Counted from the first letter of the stretch, positions 33,247-41,729 are shown. The stretch: 64,000 nucleotides of DNA from Mycolicibacterium parafortuitum (GCF_002086815.1 NZ_MVID01000018.1:59762-123761), one strand, 5' to 3'. Numbers and translations: made by a program. Notes: generated from the letters alone by a model not told the origin.

Positions 33247-34514
33247 GTGACCGGGTACTGGACAGATCTGGCGCTGGTCGCGGTGCTCGTGTTGATCAAC
33301 GGCGCGCTCTCGGGCAGCGAGGCCGCGTTCATCGCCCTCGGAGAGGAGCAGCTGCGGGAGATGGAACGCCGCGGCGGCGGCGTCGACCGGATCGTGGTGC
33401 GCCTGGCCCGGGAGCCGAACCGCTTCCTGGCGACCATCCAGCTCGGCATCACCCTCGCCGGGTTCCTCGCCTCGGCCACCGCCGCGGTGTCGCTTGCCGA
33501 ACCGCTGCGGGCCCGGCTGCAATTCCTCGGCGCCGCAGCGGGTCCGGTCAGTATCGCGCTGGTGACCGTGCTGGTCACCGCGTCCACGCTGGTGGTCGGC
33601 GAGCTGGTGCCCAAACGGCTCGGCATGCAGTACGCCCGTCGCTGGGCTCGGCTGGTGGCCCGGCCGCTGCGGGCGATGGCGGTCCTGGCCACGCCCGTCG
33701 TGTGGTTCCTCGGCAAGGCGACCGACGTGGTGGTCGCGGCGCTGGGCGGTGACCCGCAGGTCGGGAAGGAGGAACCGACGTTCGGCGAGCTGCGGGAGCT
33801 GATCGTCAGCCACAGCGGCCTCAGCGACGAACAGCGCAGGATCATCTCCGGTGCCCTGGAGATCCACGAACGTTCCCTGCACGAGGTCGCGGTGCCGCGG
33901 ATGTCGGTGTTCCGGCTGCGTGCCGATCTCCCGGTGCCACAAGCCCGTTCGGTGCTGGGGGAGTCGGGGCACGTCCGGGCGCGGTGGTGCCCGGTGACGA
34001 GCTGGACGACGCGGTCGGGGTGGTGCACCTGCGCGATCTGCTCGGGGACGACGGCACGGTCGCCGACGTGGCGCGCCCGGCGGTGCTGTTGCCCGACAGC
34101 CTGCGGGTCACCGGCGCGATGTCGCGGCTGATGGCCGAGCGCGAGCAGTTCGCCCTGGTGATCGCGGAAGACGGCGGCGTCACCGGGATCGTGACGTTGG
34201 AGGACCTCCTCGAAGAGGTCGTCGGCGAGATCTACGACGAACAGGACGAGGACGTCAAAGCGGTACGGGTGTTGCCCGACGGCAGCCGGATCATGCCGGG
34301 CTCGTTCCCGATCCACGATCTGATCGACGTCGGAATCGACGCCCCCGAGCTCGCCGGCGACGACTACACGACGGTGGCCGGGCTGGTGCTCAGCCGCCTG
34401 GGACGGATACCGGACGAGCCCGGCGACCACGTCGAGGTCGCCGGCTACCGGTTCGAGGTGCTGGCGGTGGACCGGCACGCCATCACCGAGGTGCGCCTGA
34501 GCCCGCCCGGGTGA
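33247..34514 (+). pseudogene. CNNM/CorC-type (DUF21-CBS) membrane protein with a one-base frameshift
   Basis: Frame 1 (33247 to about 33981) encodes the DUF21 membrane domain (LINGALSGSEAAFIAL, QLGITLAGFLASATA, VGELVPKRLGMQYA) and the start of the CBS region (LEIHERSLHEVAVPRM). It then runs into unrelated sequence to a stop at 34131. The next frame resumes the protein at about 33982 (VVPGDELDDAVGVVHLRDLL, VTLEDLLEEVVGEIYDEQDED) and continues through the CorC_HlyC domain to 34514. One missing base in GCGC-GGTGG at 33981-33984 (expected GCGCCGGTGG) joins both frames. The intact protein would be about 422 aa and resembles Mg/Co efflux or heavy-metal proteins. It could be a sequencing error or a young pseudogene. 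GGGAGGGG precedes the GTG. Confidence 0.85.
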
Positions 34515-34520
34515 GTGCCG

Positions 34521-35396
34521 TCAGCGCGGACGGACCACCATCACCGGAACCTTCGCCGCCTGCACCACCGCCCCGCTGACCGAGCCGAGCAGTGTGCCGG
34601 TGACCGCGCCGTATCCGTGGCTGCCCACCACCACCAGTTGTGCGGTCTCGGCGCGCTCGACGAGCCTGCGCGCCGGTTCGTCGGGTACCACCACGAGCTC
34701 GACCCCGACGTCGGGATAACGCTCTCGCCAGTCCGCGAGCTGGCGGGCCGCCTCGCGCTCGACCTCGGGGCGGGTTTCCTCCCAGTCGAAGCCAGGCATC
34801 TCGAACGCACCCGGCGACCACCACGCGTGCAGCACGACCAGACCCACCCGCCGGCGCGACGCCTCCTCGAAGGCGATCTCGACGGCGGTTTCGGCCGCCG
34901 ACGAGCCGTCGAACCCGAGCAGCACCGGTGCGCCGGCGTCGGGCTCGGGTCCCTCGTCGTGCACCACCACGACCGGGCCGTGCGCCCGGTGCACGAGCCC
35001 CATGCTGGTGCTGCCGAGCATCCTGCGGGCGAGCCCGCCGCGGCCGCGGGAGCCGACGACCACCATCTGTGCGTCCTGGGACTGCTCCACCAACGCCGCC
35101 GTCGGGGTCGCGACGGCGAACTCCATGCGCACCGGCACCGCGCCGCCGGTCAGCTGCTCGGCAACGCGGCGCGCGTCGGTGAGGATGTCCTCGCCGACCT
35201 GACGCTGCCAGTCCAGGAACCCGGTCGGCACCGGAACCGCCGGCCAGGCCCCGACCGGTAGGGTGGTCGCGTACAGGATGACCAGCGGAGCGTCGCGCAG
35301 CGCCGCCTCCGCGGCGGCCCATTTCAGGGCGGGCAGTGACGCCGGCGAATCGTCGACGCCGACGACCACCTTCGAATTCTCTGGATCAGCGGGCAT
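34521..35396 (-). CDS. Tandem-domain universal stress protein
   Basis: 291 aa. Domain 1 begins KVVVGVDDSPASLPALKWAA and ends at VVGSRGRGGLARRMLGSTS. Domain 2 begins VLLGFDGSSAAETAVEIAF and ends at VVGSHGYGAVTGTLLGSVSG. Both keep the nucleotide-binding loop. The start ATG at 35396 has AGGAG 5 nt upstream; the in-frame extension to 35522 is unsupported. It is separate from the other Usp genes and converges with the CNNM gene (6 nt apart). Confidence 0.91.
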   Translation of the reverse strand: MPADPENSKVVVGVDDSPASLPALKWAAAEAALRDAPLVILYATTLPVGAWPAVPVPTGFLDWQRQVGEDILTDARRVAEQLTGGAVPVRMEFAVATPTAALVEQSQDAQMVVVGSRGRGGLARRMLGSTSMGLVHRAHGPVVVVHDEGPEPDAGAPVLLGFDGSSAAETAVEIAFEEASRRRVGLVVLHAWWSPGAFEMPGFDWEETRPEVEREAARQLADWRERYPDVGVELVVVPDEPARRLVERAETAQLVVVGSHGYGAVTGTLLGSVSGAVVQAAKVPVMVVRPR

Positions 35397-35691
35397 CGTC
35401 ACTCCTGTTCTCGTGCGCGTGACGGGGCGCAGTGCGCTCTGCCACCGGTCATGGGTGGGTGAGGTGCGTGTCGTTGGGCCCTGCGGCGCGGATTTTGGGG
35501 TAGCGCCGTGTGCGCGTACCATGGATCAACGGTGCGGCTTCCGCGCCGACTTTTTGCGTGCCCCATCGGGAGGACCCGCCTGACGGCGGGGAATGCCCCG
35601 GATCCGGCCCACGTTTTCAAGTCGGATGGAGGGCTGTGCCGAGCAGGCCAGCGCAGTTGGTACGAAACGAAAGCAAGGATCGTTACAGAGT
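35397..35691. other. Intergenic region between a stress gene and infA
   Basis: 295 nt without a supportable gene. It holds the ribosome site of the minus-strand Usp gene at its left end and probably the infA promoter. TTGGGG (35495-35500) and TACCAT (35517-35522), 16 nt apart, are a weak sigma-A-type pair. A long infA leader of about 165 nt would follow. I see no clear operator. Confidence 0.4.
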
Positions 35692-35913
35692 ATGGCCAAA
35701 AAAGACGGTGCCATAGAGGTTGAGGGTCGTGTCGTCGAGCCCCTGCCCAATGCGATGTTCCGCATTGAGCTGGAGAACGGACACAAGGTCCTCGCCCACA
35801 TCAGCGGCAAGATGCGGCAGCACTACATCCGCATCCTTCCCGAGGACCGTGTCGTGGTGGAGCTCTCGCCCTACGACCTGTCCCGGGGTCGCATCGTGTA
35901 CCGCTACAAGTAA
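35692..35913 (+). CDS. infA: Translation initiation factor IF-1
   Basis: 73-aa S1/OB-fold protein that occupies the A site of the 30S subunit during initiation. The sequence has [38 protein letters not shown] and [15 protein letters not shown]. The ATG at 35692 is the canonical start; a longer in-frame extension to 35593 is not conserved in the family. First gene of infA-rpmJ-rpsM-rpsK-rpsD-rpoA-rplQ. Confidence 0.98.
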
Positions 35914-35951
35914 TCCCAGAACCAGCACTGAGAAGAAGGATCGAACAAGCC

Positions 35952-36065
35952 GTGAAGGTGAACCCGAGCGTCAAGCCCATCTGCGACAAGTGCAGGGTGA
36001 TCCGCCGGCACGGGCGGGTCATGGTGATCTGCTCCGATCCGCGCCACAAGCAGCGGCAAGGCTGA
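35952..36065 (+). CDS. rpmJ: 50S ribosomal protein L36
   Basis: 37-aa protein starting with GTG at 35952 ([14 protein letters not shown]) and ending [17 protein letters not shown]. The zinc site is intact: C11, C14, C27 and H32. AAGAAGGA precedes it. It is the zinc-binding form of L36, so a zinc-free paralogue elsewhere is possible. Confidence 0.97.
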
Positions 36066-36269
36066 TCACTCAGCTACGCAGTACCCACAACTGAATGATG
36101 ACCTCCCAGTACCACTGAGCGGCTGGTTTTTGTAGAAGAAGAGCCCCTCGAAACCGATGAGCGCTTGCGCGAAGAGCATCGGAAACGTCCGGCACGGAGG
36201 CCGGGCCCCGGCAAGAGTTCCGGGAACGGACTGGGATCAGACCTCCGCAGAGAAAAGGAACACTGCCTG
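36066..36269. other. Intergenic leader between rpmJ and rpsM
   Basis: 204 nt without a gene. An inverted repeat CCGATG...CATCGG (36156-36183 region) and several GC-rich arms suggest RNA structure before rpsM. Internal promoters or ribosomal-protein leader control are possible but not shown. Confidence 0.3.
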
Positions 36270-36644
36270 ATGGCACGTCTCATGGGCGTTGATCTCCCGC
36301 GCGACAAGCGCATGGAGATCGCGCTGACCTACATCTACGGCATCGGCCGTACCCGCTCCCAGGAGATCCTGGAAGCCACCGGCATCAGCCGGGATCAGCG
36401 CACCAAGGATCTGACCGACGACCAGGTCACCCAGCTGCGTGACTACATCGAAGCCAACCTCAAGGTGGAGGGTGACCTGCGCCGCGAGGTGCAGGCCGAC
36501 ATCCGCCGCAAGATCGAGATCGGCTGCTACCAGGGTCTGCGGCACCGCCGCGGCCTTCCGGTGCGTGGCCAGCGGACCAAGACCAATGCGCGTACCCGCA
36601 AGGGCCCCAAGCGCACCATCGCCGGCAAGAAGAAGGCCAGGTAA
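36270..36644 (+). CDS. rpsM: 30S ribosomal protein S13
   Basis: 124 aa. Head protein of the small subunit contacting P-site tRNA and the 50S. It begins MARLMGVDLPRDKRMEIALT, has YGIGRTRSQEILEATGI, and ends with the basic tail GQRTKTNARTRKGPKRT. AAAAGGAA lies upstream of the ATG at 36270. The in-frame extension to 36165 is rejected. Six nt separate it from rpsK. Confidence 0.98.
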   Translation: MARLMGVDLPRDKRMEIALTYIYGIGRTRSQEILEATGISRDQRTKDLTDDQVTQLRDYIEANLKVEGDLRREVQADIRRKIEIGCYQGLRHRRGLPVRGQRTKTNARTRKGPKRTIAGKKKAR

Positions 36645-36650
36645 CCCCGG

Positions 36651-37061
36651 ATGGCACAGGCAAAGAAGGGCACCGCGAAGAAGGGTCAGAAGACCCGTCG
36701 CAGGGAAAAGAAGAACGTCCCGCACGGCGCCGCCCACATCAAGAGCACGTTCAACAACACGATCGTGTCCATCACCGATCCCCAGGGCAACGTCATCGCC
36801 TGGGCGTCGTCGGGACATGTCGGTTTCAAGGGGTCGCGTAAGTCCACCCCGTTCGCCGCGCAGCTGGCCGCCGAGAACGCGGCCCGCAAGGCGCAGGAGC
36901 ACGGCGTCAAGAAGGTCGACGTCTTCGTGAAGGGCCCGGGCTCGGGTCGTGAGACCGCCATCCGCTCGCTGCAGGCCGCCGGCCTCGAGGTGGGCGCGAT
37001 CGCCGACGTCACCCCCCAGCCGCACAACGGTTGCCGTCCGCCCAAGCGGCGCCGGGTCTAG
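36651..37061 (+). CDS. rpsK: 30S ribosomal protein S11
   Basis: 136 aa. Platform protein of the 30S subunit. Motifs: HIKSTFNNTIVSITDPQGN, SSGHVGFKGSRKSTPFAAQ, and the C-terminal DVTPQPHNGCRPPKRRRV. The N terminus is Lys/Arg-rich, as usual in actinobacteria. Confidence 0.98.
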   Translation: MAQAKKGTAKKGQKTRRREKKNVPHGAAHIKSTFNNTIVSITDPQGNVIAWASSGHVGFKGSRKSTPFAAQLAAENAARKAQEHGVKKVDVFVKGPGSGRETAIRSLQAAGLEVGAIADVTPQPHNGCRPPKRRRV

Positions 37062-37081
37062 GAAGAAGGAGTTAGAGAGTC

Positions 37082-37687
37082 ATGGCTCGTTATACCGGAC
37101 CCGTCACCCGCAAGTCGCGCCGTCTCGGCGTCGACCTCGTCGGTGGAGATCAGTCCTTCGAGAGGCGCCCCTACCCGCCCGGCCAGCACGGTCGCGCGCG
37201 GATCAAGGAGAGCGAATACCGCACCCAGCTGCAGGAGAAGCAGAAGGCCCGCTTCACCTACGGCGTGATGGAGAAGCAGTTCCGCCGTTACTACGAGGAG
37301 GCCAACCGCCTTCCCGGTAAGACCGGTGACAACCTGCTGCGCATCCTGGAAAGCCGGCTGGACAACGTCGTGTACCGCGCAGGCCTGGCCCGCACCCGCC
37401 GCATGGCGCGTCAGCTGGTCAGCCACGGTCACTTCACCGTCAACGGCGTGAAGGTCGACGTTCCCAGCTACCGGGTGTCGCAGTACGACATCATCGACAT
37501 CAGGGACAAGTCGATCAACACCCTCCCGTTCGAGGTGGCCCGGCAGACCGCCGGCGAGCGCCCGATCCCGGGTTGGCTGCAGGTCGTCGGCGAGCGTCAG
37601 CGCATCCTCGTGCACCAGCTGCCCGAGCGCGCGCAGATCGACGTGCCGCTGACCGAGCAGCTCATCGTCGAGCTCTACTCGAAGTAG
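37082..37687 (+). CDS. rpsD: 30S ribosomal protein S4
   Basis: 201 aa. Primary 16S rRNA-binding protein and assembly initiator. It begins MARYTGPVTRKSRRLGVDL. The S4 RNA-binding domain has LESRLDNVVYRAGLARTRRM and VSHGHFTVNGVKVDVPSY. The zinc-binding Cys residues of some S4 forms are absent, so it is the zinc-independent form. In other bacteria S4 represses its operon. A strong hairpin lies just after its stop. Confidence 0.98.
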   Translation: MARYTGPVTRKSRRLGVDLVGGDQSFERRPYPPGQHGRARIKESEYRTQLQEKQKARFTYGVMEKQFRRYYEEANRLPGKTGDNLLRILESRLDNVVYRAGLARTRRMARQLVSHGHFTVNGVKVDVPSYRVSQYDIIDIRDKSINTLPFEVARQTAGERPIPGWLQVVGERQRILVHQLPERAQIDVPLTEQLIVELYSK

Positions 37688-37690
37688 TCA

Positions 37691-37719
37691 CCTGACCCCG
37701 GAATCCACCGGGGCTCAGG
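37691..37719 (+). other. Intergenic hairpin between rpsD and rpoA
   Basis: CCTGACCCCGG pairs with CCGGGGCTCAGG (one bulged C) around AATCCA, 4 nt after the rpsD stop. No U-tract follows and rpoA lies 50 nt further on. It may act as an attenuator or RNA-processing site rather than a full terminator. Confidence 0.45.
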
Positions 37720-37769
37720 CCACCTAACGGCATCAAATAGCGGTTGCCGAGAAGGAGAAACGAAACACC

Positions 37770-38822
37770 ATGCTGATTTCTCAGCGCCCCACCCTGAGCG
37801 AAGAGGTCCTTGCCGAGGATCGCTCCCAGTTCGTCATCGAACCGCTGGAGCCCGGATTCGGCTACACCCTCGGAAACTCGCTGCGTCGCACGCTGCTGTC
37901 GTCCATCCCGGGCGCGGCCGTGACCAGCATCCGCATCGACGGTGTGCTGCACGAGTTCACCACCGTCCCCGGGGTCAAGGAAGACGTCACCGACATCATC
38001 CTGAACCTCAAGGGCCTGGTCGTGTCCTCCGAGGAGGACGAGCCCGTCACGATGTACCTGCGCAAGCAGGGCCCGGGTGAGGTCACCGCCGGTGACATCG
38101 TCCCGCCGGCCGGTGTCACGGTGCACAACCCGGACATGCACATCGCCACCCTGAACGACAAGGGCAAGCTCGAGGTCGAGCTGGTCGTCGAGCGGGGCCG
38201 CGGCTATGTGCCTGCCGTGCAGAACAAGGCCTCCGGCGCCGAGATCGGCCGTATCCCGGTCGATTCGATCTACTCGCCGGTCCTCAAGGTCACCTACAAG
38301 GTGGAGGCCACCCGTGTCGAGCAGCGCACCGACTTCGACAAGCTGATCCTCGACGTCGAGACCAAGAACTCGATCAGCCCGCGTGACGCGCTGGCCTCGG
38401 CCGGTAAGACCCTGGTCGAACTGTTCGGTCTGGCACGGGAACTCAACGTCGAGGCCGAGGGCATCGAGATCGGCCCGTCGCCCGCCGAAGCCGATCAGGC
38501 CGCGCACTTCGCGCTGCCGATCGACGATCTGGACCTGACGGTGCGGTCGTACAACTGCCTCAAGCGCGAGGGTGTGCACACCGTGGGCGAACTGGTCGCC
38601 CGCACGGAGTCCGATCTTCTGGACATCCGTAACTTCGGCCAGAAGTCCATCGACGAGGTGAAGATCAAGCTGCACCAGCTGGGTCTGTCGCTCAAGGACA
38701 GCCCCGCCAGCTTCGATCCGTCCGAGGTGGCCGGCTACGACGTGGCCACGGGCACCTGGAACAGCGATGCCGGCTACGACCTGGACGACACCCAGGACTA
38801 CGCAGAAACCGAACAGCTCTAA
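37770..38822 (+). CDS. rpoA: DNA-directed RNA polymerase alpha subunit
   Basis: 350 aa. The N-terminal dimerisation domain (about 1-230) has FVIEPLEPGFGYTLGNSLRR and VTSIRIDGVLHEF. The C-terminal domain (about 255-325) has DLDLTVRSYNCLKREGV and ELVARTESDLLDIRNFGQKS, which bind UP elements and activators. The tail is acidic. AAGGAG precedes the ATG at 37770. Confidence 0.98.
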   Translation: MLISQRPTLSEEVLAEDRSQFVIEPLEPGFGYTLGNSLRRTLLSSIPGAAVTSIRIDGVLHEFTTVPGVKEDVTDIILNLKGLVVSSEEDEPVTMYLRKQGPGEVTAGDIVPPAGVTVHNPDMHIATLNDKGKLEVELVVERGRGYVPAVQNKASGAEIGRIPVDSIYSPVLKVTYKVEATRVEQRTDFDKLILDVETKNSISPRDALASAGKTLVELFGLARELNVEAEGIEIGPSPAEADQAAHFALPIDDLDLTVRSYNCLKREGVHTVGELVARTESDLLDIRNFGQKSIDEVKIKLHQLGLSLKDSPASFDPSEVAGYDVATGTWNSDAGYDLDDTQDYAETEQL

Positions 38823-38893
38823 CCCGATCTCGTAAGAGAACCGTCCCGGTCCTACCTGATACGGGGGCCGGCCCCGAATAGGAGATAGTCGCA

Positions 38894-39454
38894 ATGCCCA
38901 AACCCACCAAGGGTCCTCGCCTCGGCGGGTCGTCCTCGCACCAGAAGGCGCTGCTGGCCAACCTGGCCACGTCGCTGTTCGAGCACGGCCGGATCAAGAC
39001 CACCGAGCCGAAGGCACGGGCGCTGCGTCCGTACGCGGAGAAGCTCATCACCCATGCCAAGAAGGGCACGCTGCACAACCGGCGTGAGGTGATGAAGAAG
39101 ATCCGCGACAAGGACATCGTCCATGTCCTGTTCGCCGAGATCGGCCCGTTCTTCGCCGACCGCGACGGCGGCTACACCCGCATCATCAAGGTCGAGAACC
39201 GCAAGGGCGACAACGCCCCGATGGCGGTCATCGAGCTGGTGCGGGAGAAGACCGTGACCTCCGAGGCCAACCGTGCCCGCCGTGTCGACGCGGCTCAGAA
39301 GGCGGCCAAGGCCGACGAGGCGCCGGCTGCCGAAGAGGCTTCGGCTGTCGAAGAGGCGCCGGCTGTCGAAGAGGCTGAAGCCGAGGCCCCGGCCGAGGAG
39401 TCGGCAGCTTCCGAGGAGTCTGCAGCAGAGGACAAGGCCGACGACGCCAAGTAG
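38894..39454 (+). CDS. rplQ: 50S ribosomal protein L17 with an acidic Ala/Glu C-terminal extension
   Basis: 186 aa. The L17 core (about 1-120) has MPKPTKGPRLGGSSSHQKAL and KTTEPKARALRPYAEKLIT. After residue 130 there is a low-complexity Ala/Glu/Pro tail of about 55 residues with repeated EEAPAVEE-like units, seen in mycobacterial L17. It follows rpoA by 71 nt. A perfect hairpin lies 14 nt after its stop, inside the start of truA. Confidence 0.97.
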   Translation: MPKPTKGPRLGGSSSHQKALLANLATSLFEHGRIKTTEPKARALRPYAEKLITHAKKGTLHNRREVMKKIRDKDIVHVLFAEIGPFFADRDGGYTRIIKVENRKGDNAPMAVIELVREKTVTSEANRARRVDAAQKAAKADEAPAAEEASAVEEAPAVEEAEAEAPAEESAASEESAAEDKADDAK

Positions 39455-39461
39455 TCATCCG

Positions 39462-40346
39462 ATGAACGAGCCCGCCACCGACACCGGTGGCGGGCTTGTC
39501 GCATCTGTCCGCTTGCGCCTTGATCTTGCCTACGACGGCACCGATTTCGCGGGCTGGGCGACCCAGTCCGGCCAGCGCACGGTGGCCGGGGTCATCGACG
39601 AGGCACTGTCGACGGTCTTCCGCACCCCGGTGGTGACCCGCGCCGCGGGACGCACGGATTCCGGGGTACACGCCACCGGTCAGGTGGCGCACGTCGACGT
39701 ACCCGCCGACGCGCTGAGTCACGCGTACCCGCGCACGGTGCGGCCCGGGGAGGCCGAGTTCGGCCCGTTGGTGCGGCGGCTGGGCCGGATGCTCACCGAG
39801 GACGTCCGGGTGCGCGGGATCGTGCGCGCCGCACCGGGATTCGACGCCCGGTTCTCGGCGCTGCGCCGCCACTACGTCTACCGGTTGTCCACGGCACCGT
39901 ACGGGGCCGAACCGGCGGAGGCCCGGTTCGTCACCGCGTGGCCGCGCCCGCTCGACGTGGACGCGATGGCGGCTGCCGCGCGCAACCTGCTGGGGCTGCA
40001 CGATTTCGCCGCGTTCTGCAGGCACCGCGCCGGTGCGACCACGATCCGGGAACTGCAGCGGCTGGACTGCGTACGCGACGCCGACCGGATCTCGGTGCAC
40101 GTCAGCGCCGACGCGTTCTGCTGGAACATGGTGCGCTCACTGGTGGGTGCCCTGCTGGCCGTCGGCGAGGGCCGCCGTGACGCGCCGTGGGTGGCCGCAC
40201 TGCTGGGCTGCCCACGCCGGTCCAGCGACTTCGCCGCCGCGCCCGCGCGCGGGTTGACGCTGATCGGCGTCGACTATCCCGCCGACGAGGATCTGGCCGC
40301 GCGGAATCTGATCACCCGCGACCTGCGCACTCCCGATGAGCTTTAG
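39462..40346 (+). CDS. truA: tRNA pseudouridine synthase TruA
   Basis: Makes pseudouridine at tRNA positions 38-40. The catalytic Asp is in AAGRTDSGVHATGQVAH. Other TruA blocks are LAYDGTDFAGWATQ, ALRRHYVYRL and FCWNMVRSLVGALL. The ATG at 39462 gives 294 aa and lies 7 nt after rplQ. The first 12 codons overlap a perfect terminator-like hairpin, so the true start could lie further in. There is no alternative ATG or GTG before the conserved region; a TTG at about 39513 is the only other candidate. Confidence 0.93.
   Translation: MNEPATDTGGGLVASVRLRLDLAYDGTDFAGWATQSGQRTVAGVIDEALSTVFRTPVVTRAAGRTDSGVHATGQVAHVDVPADALSHAYPRTVRPGEAEFGPLVRRLGRMLTEDVRVRGIVRAAPGFDARFSALRRHYVYRLSTAPYGAEPAEARFVTAWPRPLDVDAMAAAARNLLGLHDFAAFCRHRAGATTIRELQRLDCVRDADRISVHVSADAFCWNMVRSLVGALLAVGEGRRDAPWVAALLGCPRRSSDFAAAPARGLTLIGVDYPADEDLAARNLITRDLRTPDEL
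39469..39496 (+). terminator. Perfect 12-bp hairpin at the rplQ/truA junction
   Basis: AGCCCGCCACCG and CGGTGGCGGGCT pair perfectly around the loop ACAC, starting 14 nt after the rplQ stop. A weak T-containing stretch (TGTCGCATCTGTCC) follows. It has the strength and place of an intrinsic terminator for the ribosomal operon, yet lies in the first codons of truA. Confidence 0.6.
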
Positions 40347-41005
40347 AGCCGGCCCACGATGAAGTCGGCGGCCTGGTTGACCATGCCCGCGCCGATGTAG
40401 GCCGGAGCGAGGTGCGCGGGCCAGTAGTCCTGCCAGTTCTCCGGAGCGGTCGGATTGCAGATCGGGTCGTCCCCGTGGCACAACTCGACGATCCGGTCGC
40501 GCAACGCCGGGTTGGTGAAGTTGGCGATCGGACCGACCCACTGGCTGCCGTTGCCGAACAGCGCGACGGCGGCGATGTGCCGGTCGACGCCGTCGGGCAG
40601 CGGACTCTTGAACCCGAACGCCGCGATCGGCACGGCGATGACGACGTCGGTCACGGCCGCACCGAGCGAGTAGCCGCCCAGCACCAGCCGGGTATCGGGG
40701 CAGTTCGCCGCCATGTACTGGATGCGCTGACTCATGTCGTTGGCGCCGATGTCGACCTCGGTGTCGGCCGGGTACTTCACGGCGTAGAGGTCGATGTCCT
40801 TGTTCGTCCGGTTCCGCAGCGCGCTGATCAGCGCGTTGCCGATCTGGCCGGGACCAGGTGATTCGATGCGGCCGCGAGCGAAGATCAACTCGGCGTCGGG
40901 GCAGGCCTGCGCGGAGGCCGCCGGCGGCAGAACCAGGGAGGCTGCACCCATCAGGAGTGCAGCCACCAGCGGAAGGACCCGGGATTTTCGCAGCTGACGA
41001 ATCAC
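40343..41005 (-). CDS. Secreted cutinase-like serine esterase 1
   Basis: 220 aa from the GTG at 41005. The signal peptide RKSRVLPLVAALLMGAASL... ends at ASAQA, and the mature protein starts with ACPDAELIFARG. The nucleophile Ser is in LVLGGYSLGAAV (GYSxG), and the catalytic Asp is in the CHGDDPIC stretch. The upstream in-frame extension to 41053 overlaps the next gene. Its 3' end overlaps that of truA by 4 nt. Rv3452/Rv3451-type cutinases occupy the same place in M. tuberculosis (recalled) and have esterase/lipase activity. Confidence 0.88.
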   Translation of the reverse strand: MIRQLRKSRVLPLVAALLMGAASLVLPPAASAQACPDAELIFARGRIESPGPGQIGNALISALRNRTNKDIDLYAVKYPADTEVDIGANDMSQRIQYMAANCPDTRLVLGGYSLGAAVTDVVIAVPIAAFGFKSPLPDGVDRHIAAVALFGNGSQWVGPIANFTNPALRDRIVELCHGDDPICNPTAPENWQDYWPAHLAPAYIGAGMVNQAADFIVGRL

Positions 41006-41033
41006 TTCGCCGATCTTAACCGGCCGAGCGGAC

Positions 41034-41705
41034 TCAGATGCGGCCTGCGGCAAAGCTCGCAGCTTGGACGATCAGCGGGGAGCGTTCGTAGCTCGTGTGC
41101 GCGAACGGGTTGCGCCCGGGCGAGCAGATCGGATCGCCGTCGGCACACAGGTCGAGAGCCTTACCCGCGAACGAGCCGCGCGTGGAGACCGGGCTGCCGA
41201 ACTTGGCCGACGGGTTGCCGAACACCGCGACCGCGACGACGTTGCCGTGCAGTGCGCCCGGCAGCGGCGGCGCCAGCCCCACGTCGCCGATGCGGTCACC
41301 CAGTGGCGGCACCCCGGCCAGCATGTCGACCACGGCCGCGCCCTGCGAGTAGCCGCCCAGCACGATGCGGGTGTTCGGGCACTGCGCCGCCATCGCCGAG
41401 ATGCGGTTGGTGGCGTCGATCGCCCCGTCCCCGGATCCGAAGAAGTCGTAGGTGGCGGGGTAGGACACGCCGTACGTGCCCACGGTGCGGCCGCCGAGCT
41501 GGTTGCGCAGCGTGTCGGCCAGGGCCTGCCCGACACGTCCGATGCCGGGGGGCTCGCTGGTGCCGCGTGCGAAGACGACCTCGACGTCAGGGCAGGGCTG
41601 GGCGGACGCGATGGACACGGGCTGCACCGCGGCCGCGGCCATCGGCACCGCCGCGACGGCGGCTGCGGCCGCCAGCGTGCGGCGGCTCAAACGACGAAAA
41701 AGCAC
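41034..41705 (-). CDS. Secreted cutinase-like serine esterase 2
   Basis: 223 aa. Twin-arginine-like N terminus (FRRLSRRTLAAAAAVAAV) and cleavage near ASAQP. Core: PCPDVEVVFARGTSEPPGIG, nucleophile in VLGGYSQGAAVVDML, and LCADGDPICSPGRNPFAHTSY carrying the Asp and His of the triad. This is the classic mycobacterial cutinase form. It lies 28 nt upstream of cutinase 1 in the same direction. Confidence 0.93.
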   Translation of the reverse strand: MLFRRLSRRTLAAAAAVAAVPMAAAAVQPVSIASAQPCPDVEVVFARGTSEPPGIGRVGQALADTLRNQLGGRTVGTYGVSYPATYDFFGSGDGAIDATNRISAMAAQCPNTRIVLGGYSQGAAVVDMLAGVPPLGDRIGDVGLAPPLPGALHGNVVAVAVFGNPSAKFGSPVSTRGSFAGKALDLCADGDPICSPGRNPFAHTSYERSPLIVQAASFAAGRI

Positions 41706-41729
41706 AAGACACGGTATCGCATAGCTGAG

